Below, piece after piece: positions 1 to 7,277 of a DNA stretch of 14,205 nucleotides. Position numbers and translations under genes: made by a program. Position 1 is the first letter of the stretch, and each line of letters begins with the position of its first letter. The stretch covers positions 1 through 14,205 of the forward strand of contig CAYTID010000054.1 in the NCBI GenBank assembly GCA_964437735.1, in the 5' to 3' direction. The notes under the pieces were generated by a model. That model searched no databases and was not told the DNA's origin. It was given only the letters and a program-made list of their open reading frames with translations. The stretch comes from CAYTID01 sp964437735. GTDB lineage: Bacteria; Bacteroidota; Ignavibacteria; UBA10030; BY39.

Positions 1-59
1 CGAAGGCATGAGCCGACAGATTTACAGTCTGTTGCGTTTGACCGCTTCGCTACCTACCC
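1..59 (-). tRNA. tRNA-Tyr (GTA), 3' part cut off by window edge
   Basis: Read on the minus strand from position 59, the sequence folds as a class II tRNA. It has a seven-base acceptor strand GGGTAGG, a three-pair D stem (GCG/CGC), and a five-pair anticodon stem ACAGA/TCTGT around the loop CTGTAAA, giving anticodon GTA (Tyr). The start of a long variable arm follows, as expected for bacterial tRNA-Tyr. The rest of the variable arm, the T arm and the acceptor 3' strand lie beyond the left edge. It is 9 bases downstream of tRNA-Thr on the same strand and is probably co-transcribed with it. Confidence 0.93.
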
Positions 60-68
60 AACAATATG

Positions 69-141
69 AGCTGGCGACCAGATTCGAACTGGTGACCTGC
101 TGATTACAAATCAGCTGCTCTACCAACTGAGCTACGCCAGC
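69..141 (-). tRNA. tRNA-Thr (TGT)
   Basis: A complete 73-base cloverleaf is visible on the minus strand: acceptor GCTGGCG/CGCCAGC with discriminator T, D stem GCTC/GAGC, anticodon stem GCTGA/TCAGC around TTTGTAA (anticodon TGT, reading ACA), and T arm ACCAG-TTCGAAT-CTGGT. The 3' CCA is not encoded, because the bases after the discriminator read CAT. Thr(TGT) followed by Tyr(GTA) is the order that opens the conserved Thr-Tyr-Gly-Thr-tuf cluster of many bacteria, so tRNA-Gly, a second tRNA-Thr and tuf are likely off the left edge (inference). Confidence 0.97.
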
Positions 142-209
142 AAAGTATATATATAAAAATTGCTAAATCAACACCCAAATCGACCAATATGAGTATGATT
201 GAGCATAGT

Positions 210-237
210 AATATAATATTTTTTTATTAAAAGTCAA
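210..237 (-). promoter_or_regulatory. sigma70-like promoter of the tRNA operon
   Basis: On the minus strand a -35 box TTGACT (232-237) is followed after 16 bases by a -10 box TATATT (210-215). Transcription would start near position 203, about 60 bases before tRNA-Thr. It lies just downstream of the stop codon of the DUF2723 gene on the same strand, so the tRNA operon has its own start. This is sequence match only; the AT-rich setting raises the chance of coincidence, but the -35 box is five of six to consensus. Confidence 0.6.
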
Positions 238-272
238 TATTTTTGAATAGAAATAAAAAAATAAGATTTTTT

Positions 273-2162
273 TTATTTATCTAAGCCTCCTATCCTGCTC
301 TTCAACAAATGTAATTCTCTAGAATTTGGATTGATTTTCAAACCCGTGTCCAATATTTTTAACGATTTAAAACGGTCTCCGGAAAGCATATAAAAAGAGG
401 CATTATCATATATTGCTTTAGAATATAAATTCTTTAGCAAATTATGATGTTTATCTGTTTTACCCGAAGACCGATATTTTATATCAATATCGCTAACTAA
501 TATATCTTCTTTATTACGAATTAATTGATAGCATAGTCCTGATGGTATCTTCTCAAATCCTGCGATATAATTAGATTCAATCTCACCGGTTACATAAATT
601 GGATGCTCGTGGATATTTTTAACAATAAAACTTCTGATTACGTCAGTGTATCTTTTTTCAATAACTTCGTAACTATAAGGTAACCCATGCTCAAACTTAT
701 ATAATTCTTCCAAAAATTTTCGTACCTCTACTTCAGATTTTTTTATCAACATGGGATGTTGATTTTGCAATTGTTTGAAATACCACGACCTTCGCAACAA
801 TTCTTTATCAATAATTATTACGTCCCTTCGATAATTTTCTATAAACTGAAAATAATATGATGCAGATATAAAATAGTCCCATTGATAAGAAATGATTATA
901 CCGTTTGGTTTTATTGAGTTAAACATATTCATTGTATAATCTTCTACAAGATAATTGTTACTCTCATTCTTATCGTTAAAATTATTTACTAATGGAAATA
1001 CTGGCATTACTAAGATACCAATTGCGAACACTCTTAATAATTTGACATTTGTAAGCCTCGACATTATCCAGCTGAAACCAATGCATATCCATACAGCAAA
1101 TAAAATAAAAGCTAATAAAAAATAAGAATCAATATCGTGAATATCGTAATTAATTGAATATCCGATGCAAGTGATAAATAATATCAAAGTGAAGATTAAG
1201 AGCTTGCGATTTTTTTGAATCAGGTTGATAATTCCAATAATTCCAATTATAAGAAATATAAAATTAAATTCTTCAGAAACTCTGTTCACGAAGTATGACA
1301 ACTGCTTTAGTGCCGACTCAGTTGACGAAAAAATCCAAACTCTATATTGTTTTCCGCTAACATGCCAAAATAGTTTTTCAAAATCTACCGGATTCCCCCA
1401 ATTCAGTATAGGTGTTGCGGATGCACGCAGTGGTAAATATAAGTAAAATGACAAACCAATTATAAATGGAATAAACAATAATGCTAACATCTTCAATGAC
1501 GTTTTGGAAATTCCGGATTGTGAGAAATATAGGAACACAATTCCGGGCAAAATCAAAATTGTAGTCATGTGATTTGTAAAACTAATCCCAAGTAATAAAC
1601 CAAAAATAATCCATTCCCTGTTGAACGATACATTTTTGGAAACAATTCTATTTATACCTTGCCCATTATTAACTGCTCTCATAAAAAAATAAAGAACGAC
1701 AGAGAGAAAAAATAAATGCAATGAATATACTTCCACTGATACTGCTTGCGACCAAAATGTTTGTGAAAACGCAAGCAGCAAAACAGAACTTGCAGACGCA
1801 ATATAATTTTGGAAATTTAAACTCCGACTTTGTTTCAGCTTACCAGCATTAAAATCCGCTTGTTTCAAAATCAAAACAAATAATTTGAAAAAGAAAAATA
1901 TTGAAACAGCGGTGAAAACAGCCGACATTAAATTCAACTTGTAGATTACTGTGATATTTAGTGGAATTTGAGAAAAAAGATATCCCGTTAAAGTAAAAAA
2001 AGGATAACCGGTCGGATGTGCAATCCCCAAACTAGCAGCAACAGCAGCCAATTCTCCACTATCAATGAAATTAACGGTTGGTGAAAGTGTAATCAAATAG
2101 ATTACAAAACCAATGAATGCCGTAAAAAATCCTATAATATTATCAGGTTTTTTAAAATTCAT
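273..2162 (-). CDS. DUF2723 (TMEM260-type) multi-pass membrane protein
   Basis: The protein has 629 residues and about ten or more hydrophobic segments over the first 395 residues, then a soluble C-terminal part. Near the N-terminus it carries the family signature: acidic residues D34 and E37 in a FIDSGEL loop, then a conserved AHPTGYP stretch at 48-54. This matches the DUF2723 family, which resembles GT-C glycosyltransferases; the human relative TMEM260 is an O-mannosyltransferase. The likely role is glycosyl transfer from a lipid-linked donor to exported proteins or glycans (inference). Residues about 583-622 look like a single TPR-type helix pair (SGDRFKSLKILDTGLKINPN), common at the end of bacterial members. 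The start has no clear Shine-Dalgarno site. It is divergent from the M1 peptidase gene across a 121-base AT-rich spacer and is followed by the tRNA promoter. Confidence 0.85.
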   Translation of the reverse strand: MNFKKPDNIIGFFTAFIGFVIYLITLSPTVNFIDSGELAAVAASLGIAHPTGYPFFTLTGYLFSQIPLNITVIYKLNLMSAVFTAVSIFFFFKLFVLILKQADFNAGKLKQSRSLNFQNYIASASSVLLLAFSQTFWSQAVSVEVYSLHLFFLSVVLYFFMRAVNNGQGINRIVSKNVSFNREWIIFGLLLGISFTNHMTTILILPGIVFLYFSQSGISKTSLKMLALLFIPFIIGLSFYLYLPLRASATPILNWGNPVDFEKLFWHVSGKQYRVWIFSSTESALKQLSYFVNRVSEEFNFIFLIIGIIGIINLIQKNRKLLIFTLILFITCIGYSINYDIHDIDSYFLLAFILFAVWICIGFSWIMSRLTNVKLLRVFAIGILVMPVFPLVNNFNDKNESNNYLVEDYTMNMFNSIKPNGIIISYQWDYFISASYYFQFIENYRRDVIIIDKELLRRSWYFKQLQNQHPMLIKKSEVEVRKFLEELYKFEHGLPYSYEVIEKRYTDVIRSFIVKNIHEHPIYVTGEIESNYIAGFEKIPSGLCYQLIRNKEDILVSDIDIKYRSSGKTDKHHNLLKNLYSKAIYDNASFYMLSGDRFKSLKILDTGLKINPNSRELHLLKSRIGGLDK

Positions 2163-2231
2163 AAAATTAACAGGTTTTCAAAAAATTTCATACAAAATAT
2201 GAGATTTCGATTATAAAAACAACTTTTTAAT

Positions 2232-2260
2232 TTGTCGATATTTTATATTTTTACTATCTT
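2232..2260 (+). promoter_or_regulatory. putative promoter of the M1 peptidase gene
   Basis: TTGTCG (2232-2237) and TATCTT (2255-2260) are separated by 17 bases, each four of six to the sigma70 consensus. The same stretch also roughly resembles the Bacteroidota-type pattern of TTTG (2231-2234), about 20 bases, then TA-n-TTTG. It sits 23 bases before the ATG, and no Shine-Dalgarno site follows. The region is very AT-rich, so this is only a candidate. Confidence 0.35.
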
Positions 2261-2283
2261 TTGAAAATTTAAAAAAATTTCAA

Positions 2284-3915
2284 ATGAAAATAGTAATAGC
2301 AACAATTTTAGCGATCTCAATAACATCTTTCTGCCATCCTCAAAACAATCATGATATAATTGATTACGACATTTTAAATTATTCAATCTCAATTTCTACC
2401 GGTTTTCAAAACAAAACTTTCGATGGAAGTGTAGAACTTACTATATATCCCCTTAAACAAATTAACAAACTTGTTTTACATGCAGCAAGCCGTACTATTT
2501 TTATTGATTCGATTAAACTAGAAAACCAAAATGTTATGAGTTTCGAACACTCCGACGAATTACTTAACGTGAATTTATTTAAGTATTATTCCGACACAAT
2601 CTCATTGACAATATTTTACAAAACAACAGCCGATTACTCCGGTGATTTTGATGACGGAGGAATATTTTTTTCTTCAGAAACAAATAACATAAAAATTGCG
2701 ACTAATAACCAGCCCTTCTTTGCCAGAAAGTGGTTGCCTTGTAAAGATATACCATCCGATAAAGCCACAGTCAGCATGAAGGTCAAAGTACCGGCTCCGT
2801 ATTTTGCTATTTCGAATGGAAGTCTTGACGATGTAATGTCCGCCCCCGATGGATCAATCACTTATTTTTGGAAGACCAAGTATCCTACCGCAGCTTATTT
2901 GATATCATTCGCAATTGGAAAATATGAATTAATACATGAAAAATATATTGACCAAAACGGAAAAGAGTTAGCAATTCAATACTATGTTTTCCCGGAATAT
3001 CTCGGGAACGCAAAACTCGATTTCAGCAATACACAGAAAATGTTAAGATTTCTCACAGAATATTTCGGCGAGTATCCCTTTATCGATGAAAAATATGGAA
3101 TTGCAATTGTCGACGGAAATATTACAATGGAAAACCAGACTGTATCATTTATTCAGCAGGATTATATTCTAGGAGACGGAACTGCCGAAATATTTCTGAT
3201 ACATGAACTCGCTCATCAGTGGTTTGGAAATAAAATTACTCCATCTACATGGCATCACACCTGGCTGAGCGAAGGATTCGCAACATACGCACAAGCACTT
3301 TATTATGAATATTATCTTGGTAAAGATTATTACCATAAAATCATGAACCATTATATGTCGGTACCATTTGGAAGTTATGCCGGATCGGTAATCGGACAAA
3401 CCGATACTTCCTTTTGGGATTCTTTTTCCGACCGGGTTTATTTTAAAGGTGCAATTGTTTTACATATGCTGCGTAAATTATCCGGCGACTCATTATTCTT
3501 CCAAATCCTCCGGAACTATTCTGCAAATCCAAAATATTCTTATTCAAATGTGACAACTGAAGATTTCATTTTTGAGTGTGAAAAACTTTTAGGAAAAAAT
3601 ATTTCGTTGTTTTTCGATCAATGGGTTTATGCATTCACTGACTCCATCGATCGGCCCGTGATATCCTATGCATGGGAATCATCATTAACAGACGGGAAAT
3701 GGAAAATAACGTTATCATTAAAACAATTAACCTCAAATATTCTGACCTACACCCTACCGATAGATATTTCTGTTGAAACTCGGGAAAAAAACTATACATT
3801 CGATATTATTTTGAAAAATAGTGAAGATAGATTTGAATTGATCCTCGATGAAGAACCTTTAAAAATTGAAATCGATAAATACAATTGGCTTTTTAAATTT
3901 TTGGTTCCTTTGTAA
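2284..3915 (+). CDS. secreted M1-family zinc metallopeptidase
   Basis: The 543-residue protein begins with a short signal peptide (about residues 1-19) and has the full M1 catalytic set. HELAH at 307-311 supplies two zinc histidines and the general base, E330 in LSEGFATY is the third zinc ligand, GNITMEN at 278-284 corresponds to the GxMEN substrate-binding motif, and Y386 in VYFKGA matches the transition-state tyrosine. The order is the usual N-terminal beta domain, then the thermolysin-like domain, then a short beta-rich tail (about 460-543). It is much shorter than PepN-type enzymes (about 850 residues) because the large helical C-terminal domain is absent, as in many M1 peptidases of this bacterial group. 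It would remove N-terminal residues from peptides in the periplasm or outside the cell. The start lacks a Shine-Dalgarno site, like several neighbours. Confidence 0.93.
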   Translation: MKIVIATILAISITSFCHPQNNHDIIDYDILNYSISISTGFQNKTFDGSVELTIYPLKQINKLVLHAASRTIFIDSIKLENQNVMSFEHSDELLNVNLFKYYSDTISLTIFYKTTADYSGDFDDGGIFFSSETNNIKIATNNQPFFARKWLPCKDIPSDKATVSMKVKVPAPYFAISNGSLDDVMSAPDGSITYFWKTKYPTAAYLISFAIGKYELIHEKYIDQNGKELAIQYYVFPEYLGNAKLDFSNTQKMLRFLTEYFGEYPFIDEKYGIAIVDGNITMENQTVSFIQQDYILGDGTAEIFLIHELAHQWFGNKITPSTWHHTWLSEGFATYAQALYYEYYLGKDYYHKIMNHYMSVPFGSYAGSVIGQTDTSFWDSFSDRVYFKGAIVLHMLRKLSGDSLFFQILRNYSANPKYSYSNVTTEDFIFECEKLLGKNISLFFDQWVYAFTDSIDRPVISYAWESSLTDGKWKITLSLKQLTSNILTYTLPIDISVETREKNYTFDIILKNSEDRFELILDEEPLKIEIDKYNWLFKFLVPL

Positions 3916-3954
3916 ATAAAAATAATATTTTAAAACTAAAATTATAAATTACTT

Positions 3955-5022
3955 ATGCCTGATATTAAAATACTTGTAATCAATCCCGGTTCAACATCGA
4001 CAAAAATTGCATTATTTAAAAAAGAAGAACTACTCCTGTCAAGTACAATTTCACATAGTAAGGAAGAATTAAATTTGCATCCCAAAATTTGGGACCAATT
4101 TGATTTCAGGTTTAATGCTATTGATAAGTGGATCCATAGCAACTCAATTCAATTAAGTGAATTATCAGCCGTCGTAACTTTAGGTGGTTTATTCAGGTCG
4201 GTCGAAGGAGGAATTTATGAAGTCAACGATAAAATGTTAATGGATGCACGTGCAAACTTGCAGGGTGAACATGCCTCTAATCTCGGATGCGCGCTGGCAT
4301 ATACTGTCGCAGTCGAAGCACACGTAAAAGCTTATGTAGTTGATCCCGTTTCGGTAGATGAATTTGAACCTCTTGCACGTTATTCAGGGCATCCTGATTT
4401 TCAACGCCGAAGCCTCTCACACGCTCTAAGTCTGCATGAAGCGGCTCGGAATGCTTCGGAAAAATTGTCAATCCCTTACGATTCATCCTCTTTCATCGTC
4501 ACTCATATGGGAGGCGGTATCTCGGTCGCCCCTGTTAAGAATGGCAAAATTATTGATGTAAACGATGCCTCAAGCGATGGTCCCTTTTCACCCGAACGTA
4601 CCGGAGGACTTCCTCTTCAACCTTTTATTCAACGCGCTTTTTCGGGTGAATATTCCGAACAAGACATGAAAAAAATGGTCATGGGTCAAGGTGGATTGAT
4701 GGCTTACTTAGGGACAAATAACGCTTCCGAAGTAGAAACAAGAATTAAAAACGGAGACAAGAAAACCGAAGAAATATTTGAATCAATGGCGTATCAGATT
4801 GCAAAAGAAATCGGTGCTATGACAACGGTACTATCAGGAAATGTTGATGCAATTATTCTGACAGGAGGATTAGCGAAATCTAAATTGCTCACCGACTGGA
4901 TTGTTGAAAGAGTTAAATTTATATCGCAGGTTTTAGTTTTCCCCGGAGACGATGAAATGGGCGCTCTTGCAAAGGGTGCACTTCGTGTTTTCAGGGGATC
5001 TGAGGTGCCAAAAATATATTAG
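3955..5022 (+). CDS. buk: butyrate kinase (acyl phosphate to carboxylate + ATP)
   Basis: This 355-residue member of the acetokinase (ASKHA) family catalyses butyryl-phosphate + ADP = butyrate + ATP in the cytoplasm. Branched acids such as isobutyrate or isovalerate are possible alternative substrates. The N-terminal phosphate-binding motif VINPGSTSTK is at 8-17, with GEHASNLG at 104-111, HMGGGIS at 184-190, SSDGPFSPERTGG at 206-218 and a late LTGGLAKS motif. Length and motifs match Buk and not acetate kinase, which is about 400 residues. The ATG at 3955 lies 39 bases after the peptidase stop and has no Shine-Dalgarno site. The phosphotransbutyrylase gene follows after 7 bases, so the two enzymes of the pathway are clearly coupled. 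The order buk-ptb is the reverse of the well-known clostridial ptb-buk. Confidence 0.95.
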   Translation: MPDIKILVINPGSTSTKIALFKKEELLLSSTISHSKEELNLHPKIWDQFDFRFNAIDKWIHSNSIQLSELSAVVTLGGLFRSVEGGIYEVNDKMLMDARANLQGEHASNLGCALAYTVAVEAHVKAYVVDPVSVDEFEPLARYSGHPDFQRRSLSHALSLHEAARNASEKLSIPYDSSSFIVTHMGGGISVAPVKNGKIIDVNDASSDGPFSPERTGGLPLQPFIQRAFSGEYSEQDMKKMVMGQGGLMAYLGTNNASEVETRIKNGDKKTEEIFESMAYQIAKEIGAMTTVLSGNVDAIILTGGLAKSKLLTDWIVERVKFISQVLVFPGDDEMGALAKGALRVFRGSEVPKIY

Positions 5023-5024
5023 GA
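5021..5024 (+). promoter_or_regulatory. ribosome binding site that fixes the ptb start
   Basis: AGGA overlaps the last two bases of the buk stop codon and lies five bases before the ATG at 5030. It supports this start over an upstream in-frame ATG at 4952, which would add 26 residues unlike the family and overlap buk by 71 bases. Confidence 0.55.
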
Positions 5025-5029
5025 TCATT

Positions 5030-5935
5030 ATGATAAATAATTTCAAAGATTTTTTTCAATTCGCTTTAACAATCAAAAGTAAAAAGATTGCCGTTGTGCA
5101 ACCACACAACGAAGAAACAATATTAGCCGTCGTTGAAGCAAGCAAAATCGGTTTGGCTGAATTCAATTTGATTGGTGATGAAAAATTAATAAATCAAATT
5201 CTTAAGAAAATTAATTGTGACATTGTTTTTACAATCGAACATGCTCCAAACAGCGAAGATGCAATATTAAAGTCGATAAATTTTATACACAACTCAACCT
5301 GTGACATATTAATGAAGGGTTCTATTGACACATCAACATTGATGAAAGCGGTTTTCGACACATCTAACAAATTAAAAACCGGAAAGATTTTCAGCGATGT
5401 GTTTATTTTTGAAAATTCATATAAAGAAGAAACTAAATTACTGATGATCACCGATGGCGGTCTAAATTTATCTCCCGATCTCGAAGCAAAAGTCGGAATA
5501 ATACAAAACGCAGTAAAAGTTGCCAATGCTCTGGGTAACTCTAATCCAAAAGTTGCTATGTTGGGTGCATCCGAAAAGGTGAATCCAAAACTTCCCTCTT
5601 CAATTGATGCTGCAGAATTAGCCAAAATGAATCGTGAGGGCAAAATACCCGGTTGTATAGTTGAAGGTCCGATGGCGCTCGATGTCGCGGTAAATCGCCA
5701 ATCGGCGCTCGAAAAAAATATCGTCTCCCTTGTGGCAGGTAATGCGGATATTCTCGTAGCACCCACAATTGAAGCAGCCAACAGTCTTGCAAAAAGTACG
5801 CAATATTTCGCTGGACTCCCTCATGCTCAAGTTATAGTCGGGGCAACTGTTCCGATCCTTATCCCATCCCGAGCGGATAATTGTGAAGATAAGCTCAGAA
5901 CAATTGCACTTGGAATAATTATGAGTCGAAATTGA
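5030..5935 (+). CDS. ptb: phosphate butyryltransferase
   Basis: The enzyme catalyses butyryl-CoA + phosphate = butyryl-phosphate + CoA, supplying the substrate of the butyrate kinase encoded just upstream. From the ATG at 5030 the protein has 301 residues, the usual length for Ptb. It shows the PTA/PTB family motifs: KGSIDTSTLMKAV at 96-108, TDGGLNLSPD at 141-150, then MLGASEKVNP, EGPMALDVAV and, near the C-terminus, the NADILVAPTIEAAN and FAGLPHAQVIVGATVP stretches. It is single-domain, without the N-terminal regulatory part of long phosphate acetyltransferases. Together with buk it yields one ATP per acyl-CoA, either at the end of butyrate fermentation or in breakdown of branched-chain amino acids. 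Confidence 0.94.
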   Translation: MINNFKDFFQFALTIKSKKIAVVQPHNEETILAVVEASKIGLAEFNLIGDEKLINQILKKINCDIVFTIEHAPNSEDAILKSINFIHNSTCDILMKGSIDTSTLMKAVFDTSNKLKTGKIFSDVFIFENSYKEETKLLMITDGGLNLSPDLEAKVGIIQNAVKVANALGNSNPKVAMLGASEKVNPKLPSSIDAAELAKMNREGKIPGCIVEGPMALDVAVNRQSALEKNIVSLVAGNADILVAPTIEAANSLAKSTQYFAGLPHAQVIVGATVPILIPSRADNCEDKLRTIALGIIMSRN

Positions 5936-5969
5936 TATTTTTTATATAAAGAATTAACATCTTCTAATC

Positions 5970-5998
5970 TTGATTTTTACGTTTAAAATTATTATCTA
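5970..5998 (+). promoter_or_regulatory. putative promoter upstream of the DUF1573 gene
   Basis: TTGATT (5970-5975) and TATCTA (5993-5998) are spaced by 17 bases in the 87-base gap after ptb, giving a predicted start near 6005, just before the DUF1573 gene. The match is moderate and the region is AT-rich. Confidence 0.38.
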
Positions 5999-6022
5999 TG
6001 ATTTAAAACTAATGAGGATTTT

Positions 6023-6712
6023 ATGAAAATTATTATAAATATAGTTTTGGCAATACTTCTCCAGTCAATTGCATTTTCACAGCCAAAAATTCAAATCAAT
6101 AATGGAAAAAATCTTGACCTGGGAACGATGATCTCCGGAGATAAAATCGACAAAAAGGTTACAATCAAAAATATCGGTACCGATACTTTAATAATCAATG
6201 AAGTAAAAGCAGGATGCGGATGTACTGCTGCTTTAATAAGTGAAAGTAAGATTCCTCCGGGAAAAGAAGGATTCCTCACGATCGGTTTTAATTCCCAAGG
6301 ATTTCAGGGTAAACAGCATAAATCTGTTACTATAACTTCGAACGACACAACCAACTCGCCCCTAGTATTCACGTTTAGCGCTGATATAACTATGCTGCTC
6401 AAATTCGAGCCTCAGTTTATATATTTTCAGAATTTAGCAGCCGACTCTACTGCATCAACCAAAATTACGATTCAGAATACGACAATGGAAGCGATAGAGA
6501 TAACATCAATTCAGACCAAAGTAAAAGGATTAAAAACCCAAATAATGCAGAAAAAACTGATGCCTAATGGAATTACAGAATTATCCGCCGTATATAAAGC
6601 CGAGGGGGATGGTATGATTCAGGGTGAAATAACGTTAAACACAAATAATAAAAAGCAACCTCAGATACCTTTAAAATTTTTTGCATACATAAAAGGGAAT
6701 CAAAAGCAATAA
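6023..6712 (+). CDS. secreted DUF1573 protein with Ig-like folds
   Basis: The 229-residue protein has a clear signal peptide, with cleavage likely after AFS at residue 19. The mature part contains two beta-sandwich segments (about 22-123 and 124-225). The first carries the DUF1573 signature: NIGTDTLIINEVKAGCGCT around C65 and C67, then IPPGKEG and the SNDTTNSP stretch. The family, common in Bacteroidota and relatives, resembles ASPM/SPD-2/Hydin-type immunoglobulin-like domains; its molecular role is unknown, and export to the periplasm or cell surface is expected. GAGGA upstream (6014-6018) serves as a ribosome binding site for the ATG at 6023. The next gene starts two bases after its stop codon, so the two are probably translated together. 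Confidence 0.85.
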   Translation: MKIIINIVLAILLQSIAFSQPKIQINNGKNLDLGTMISGDKIDKKVTIKNIGTDTLIINEVKAGCGCTAALISESKIPPGKEGFLTIGFNSQGFQGKQHKSVTITSNDTTNSPLVFTFSADITMLLKFEPQFIYFQNLAADSTASTKITIQNTTMEAIEITSIQTKVKGLKTQIMQKKLMPNGITELSAVYKAEGDGMIQGEITLNTNNKKQPQIPLKFFAYIKGNQKQ

Positions 6713-6713
6713 A

Positions 6714-7190
6714 ATGAAGATCGAATATATTCGCCGATTGCTAAAAAAATACCTGGCTTCACATAATCAAATTAAGAAATTTTCAGAAGGCTTGACCGAG
6801 AAAGAGCTTAACTACAAACCTGCACCCGACAAATGGTCGGTTCGTGAAATTATTAATCATCTGTGCGACAGTGAAATTATGGCAGTAAGCAGAATGCAGA
6901 ATATTATTGCACAACAAAATTCTCTGCTTGTTTCATACGATCAGGATGAATGGGCTAACAAACTCGCTTACCGAAATTCGGATGATAAGTTATCCCTTGC
7001 AATCTTCGGGCTATTACGAAAACGAACCTATAATTTACTTCTCAAATTACCAGAGTCCGCATGGACAAAAACAGGAATACATACCGAACGAGGAAAAATC
7101 ACTCTACTCGATTTACTTAAAACCTACGCTGTCCATGGAGAAAAACATCTGCTTCAGATGAAAAATATCTTAAAGCAAAAACGCAGGTAA
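6714..7190 (+). CDS. DinB/YfiT-like four-helix metal-binding protein
   Basis: The 158-residue, mostly helical protein fits the DinB superfamily (DinB_2 type). The predicted metal-binding histidine triad is visible as H49 in INHLCDSE and H141 and H145 in VHGEKHLLQ, and the N-terminal PAPDKWSVREI stretch (36-46) is characteristic. Relatives include YfiT-type metalloenzymes and thiol-dependent S-transferases such as those using bacillithiol or mycothiol; the substrate here cannot be told. There is no signal peptide, so it is cytoplasmic, unlike the exported DUF1573 protein it is coupled to by a one-base gap. No Shine-Dalgarno site precedes it, which supports translational coupling. Confidence 0.82.
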   Translation: MKIEYIRRLLKKYLASHNQIKKFSEGLTEKELNYKPAPDKWSVREIINHLCDSEIMAVSRMQNIIAQQNSLLVSYDQDEWANKLAYRNSDDKLSLAIFGLLRKRTYNLLLKLPESAWTKTGIHTERGKITLLDLLKTYAVHGEKHLLQMKNILKQKRR

Positions 7191-7204
7191 TGCTCTTATA
7201 TTTT

Positions 7205-7233
7205 TTGAAACTTAAAAATTTTATACGTAACTT
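7205..7233 (+). promoter_or_regulatory. weak candidate promoter upstream of the lipoprotein gene
   Basis: TTGAAA (7205-7210) is followed after 17 bases by TAACTT (7228-7233). The -10 box overlaps a small palindrome, CGTAA-C-TTACG (7226-7236), that might be an operator or chance. The gap of 87 bases and the strong ribosome site suggest a transcription start here, but the boxes are weak. Confidence 0.25.
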
Positions 7234-7263
7234 ACGCAAACAATAATTTAATCAAAATAAAAT

Positions 7264-7270
7264 AAGGAGG
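7264..7270 (+). promoter_or_regulatory. strong ribosome binding site that fixes a GTG start
   Basis: AAGGAGG lies seven bases before GTG at 7278. It is the only strong Shine-Dalgarno site on the plus strand in this window and shows that the lipoprotein starts at GTG, which also gives a complete lipoprotein signal. Confidence 0.8.
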
Positions 7271-7277
7271 AACACCA

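Noticed and set aside
2261..2283. Imperfect inverted repeat (TTGAAA...TTTCAA) directly before the M1 peptidase ATG.
   Set aside because: It consists almost only of A and T in an AT-rich spacer and would form a very weak hairpin; it is likely chance.
3955..5022. Acetate kinase as an alternative reading of the acetokinase-family gene.
   Set aside because: Its 355-residue length, butyrate-kinase-type motifs and the adjacent phosphate butyryltransferase favour Buk.
4952..5029. A 26-residue N-terminal extension of phosphate butyryltransferase.
   Set aside because: It overlaps buk out of frame, does not resemble the family, and the ATG at 5030 has its own AGGA site and yields the usual 301 residues.
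5194..5781. A 195-codon open frame on the minus strand opposite ptb.
   Set aside because: It lies wholly inside the well-supported phosphate butyryltransferase gene, has no ribosome site and shows no recognisable protein family; it is a shadow of ptb codon usage.
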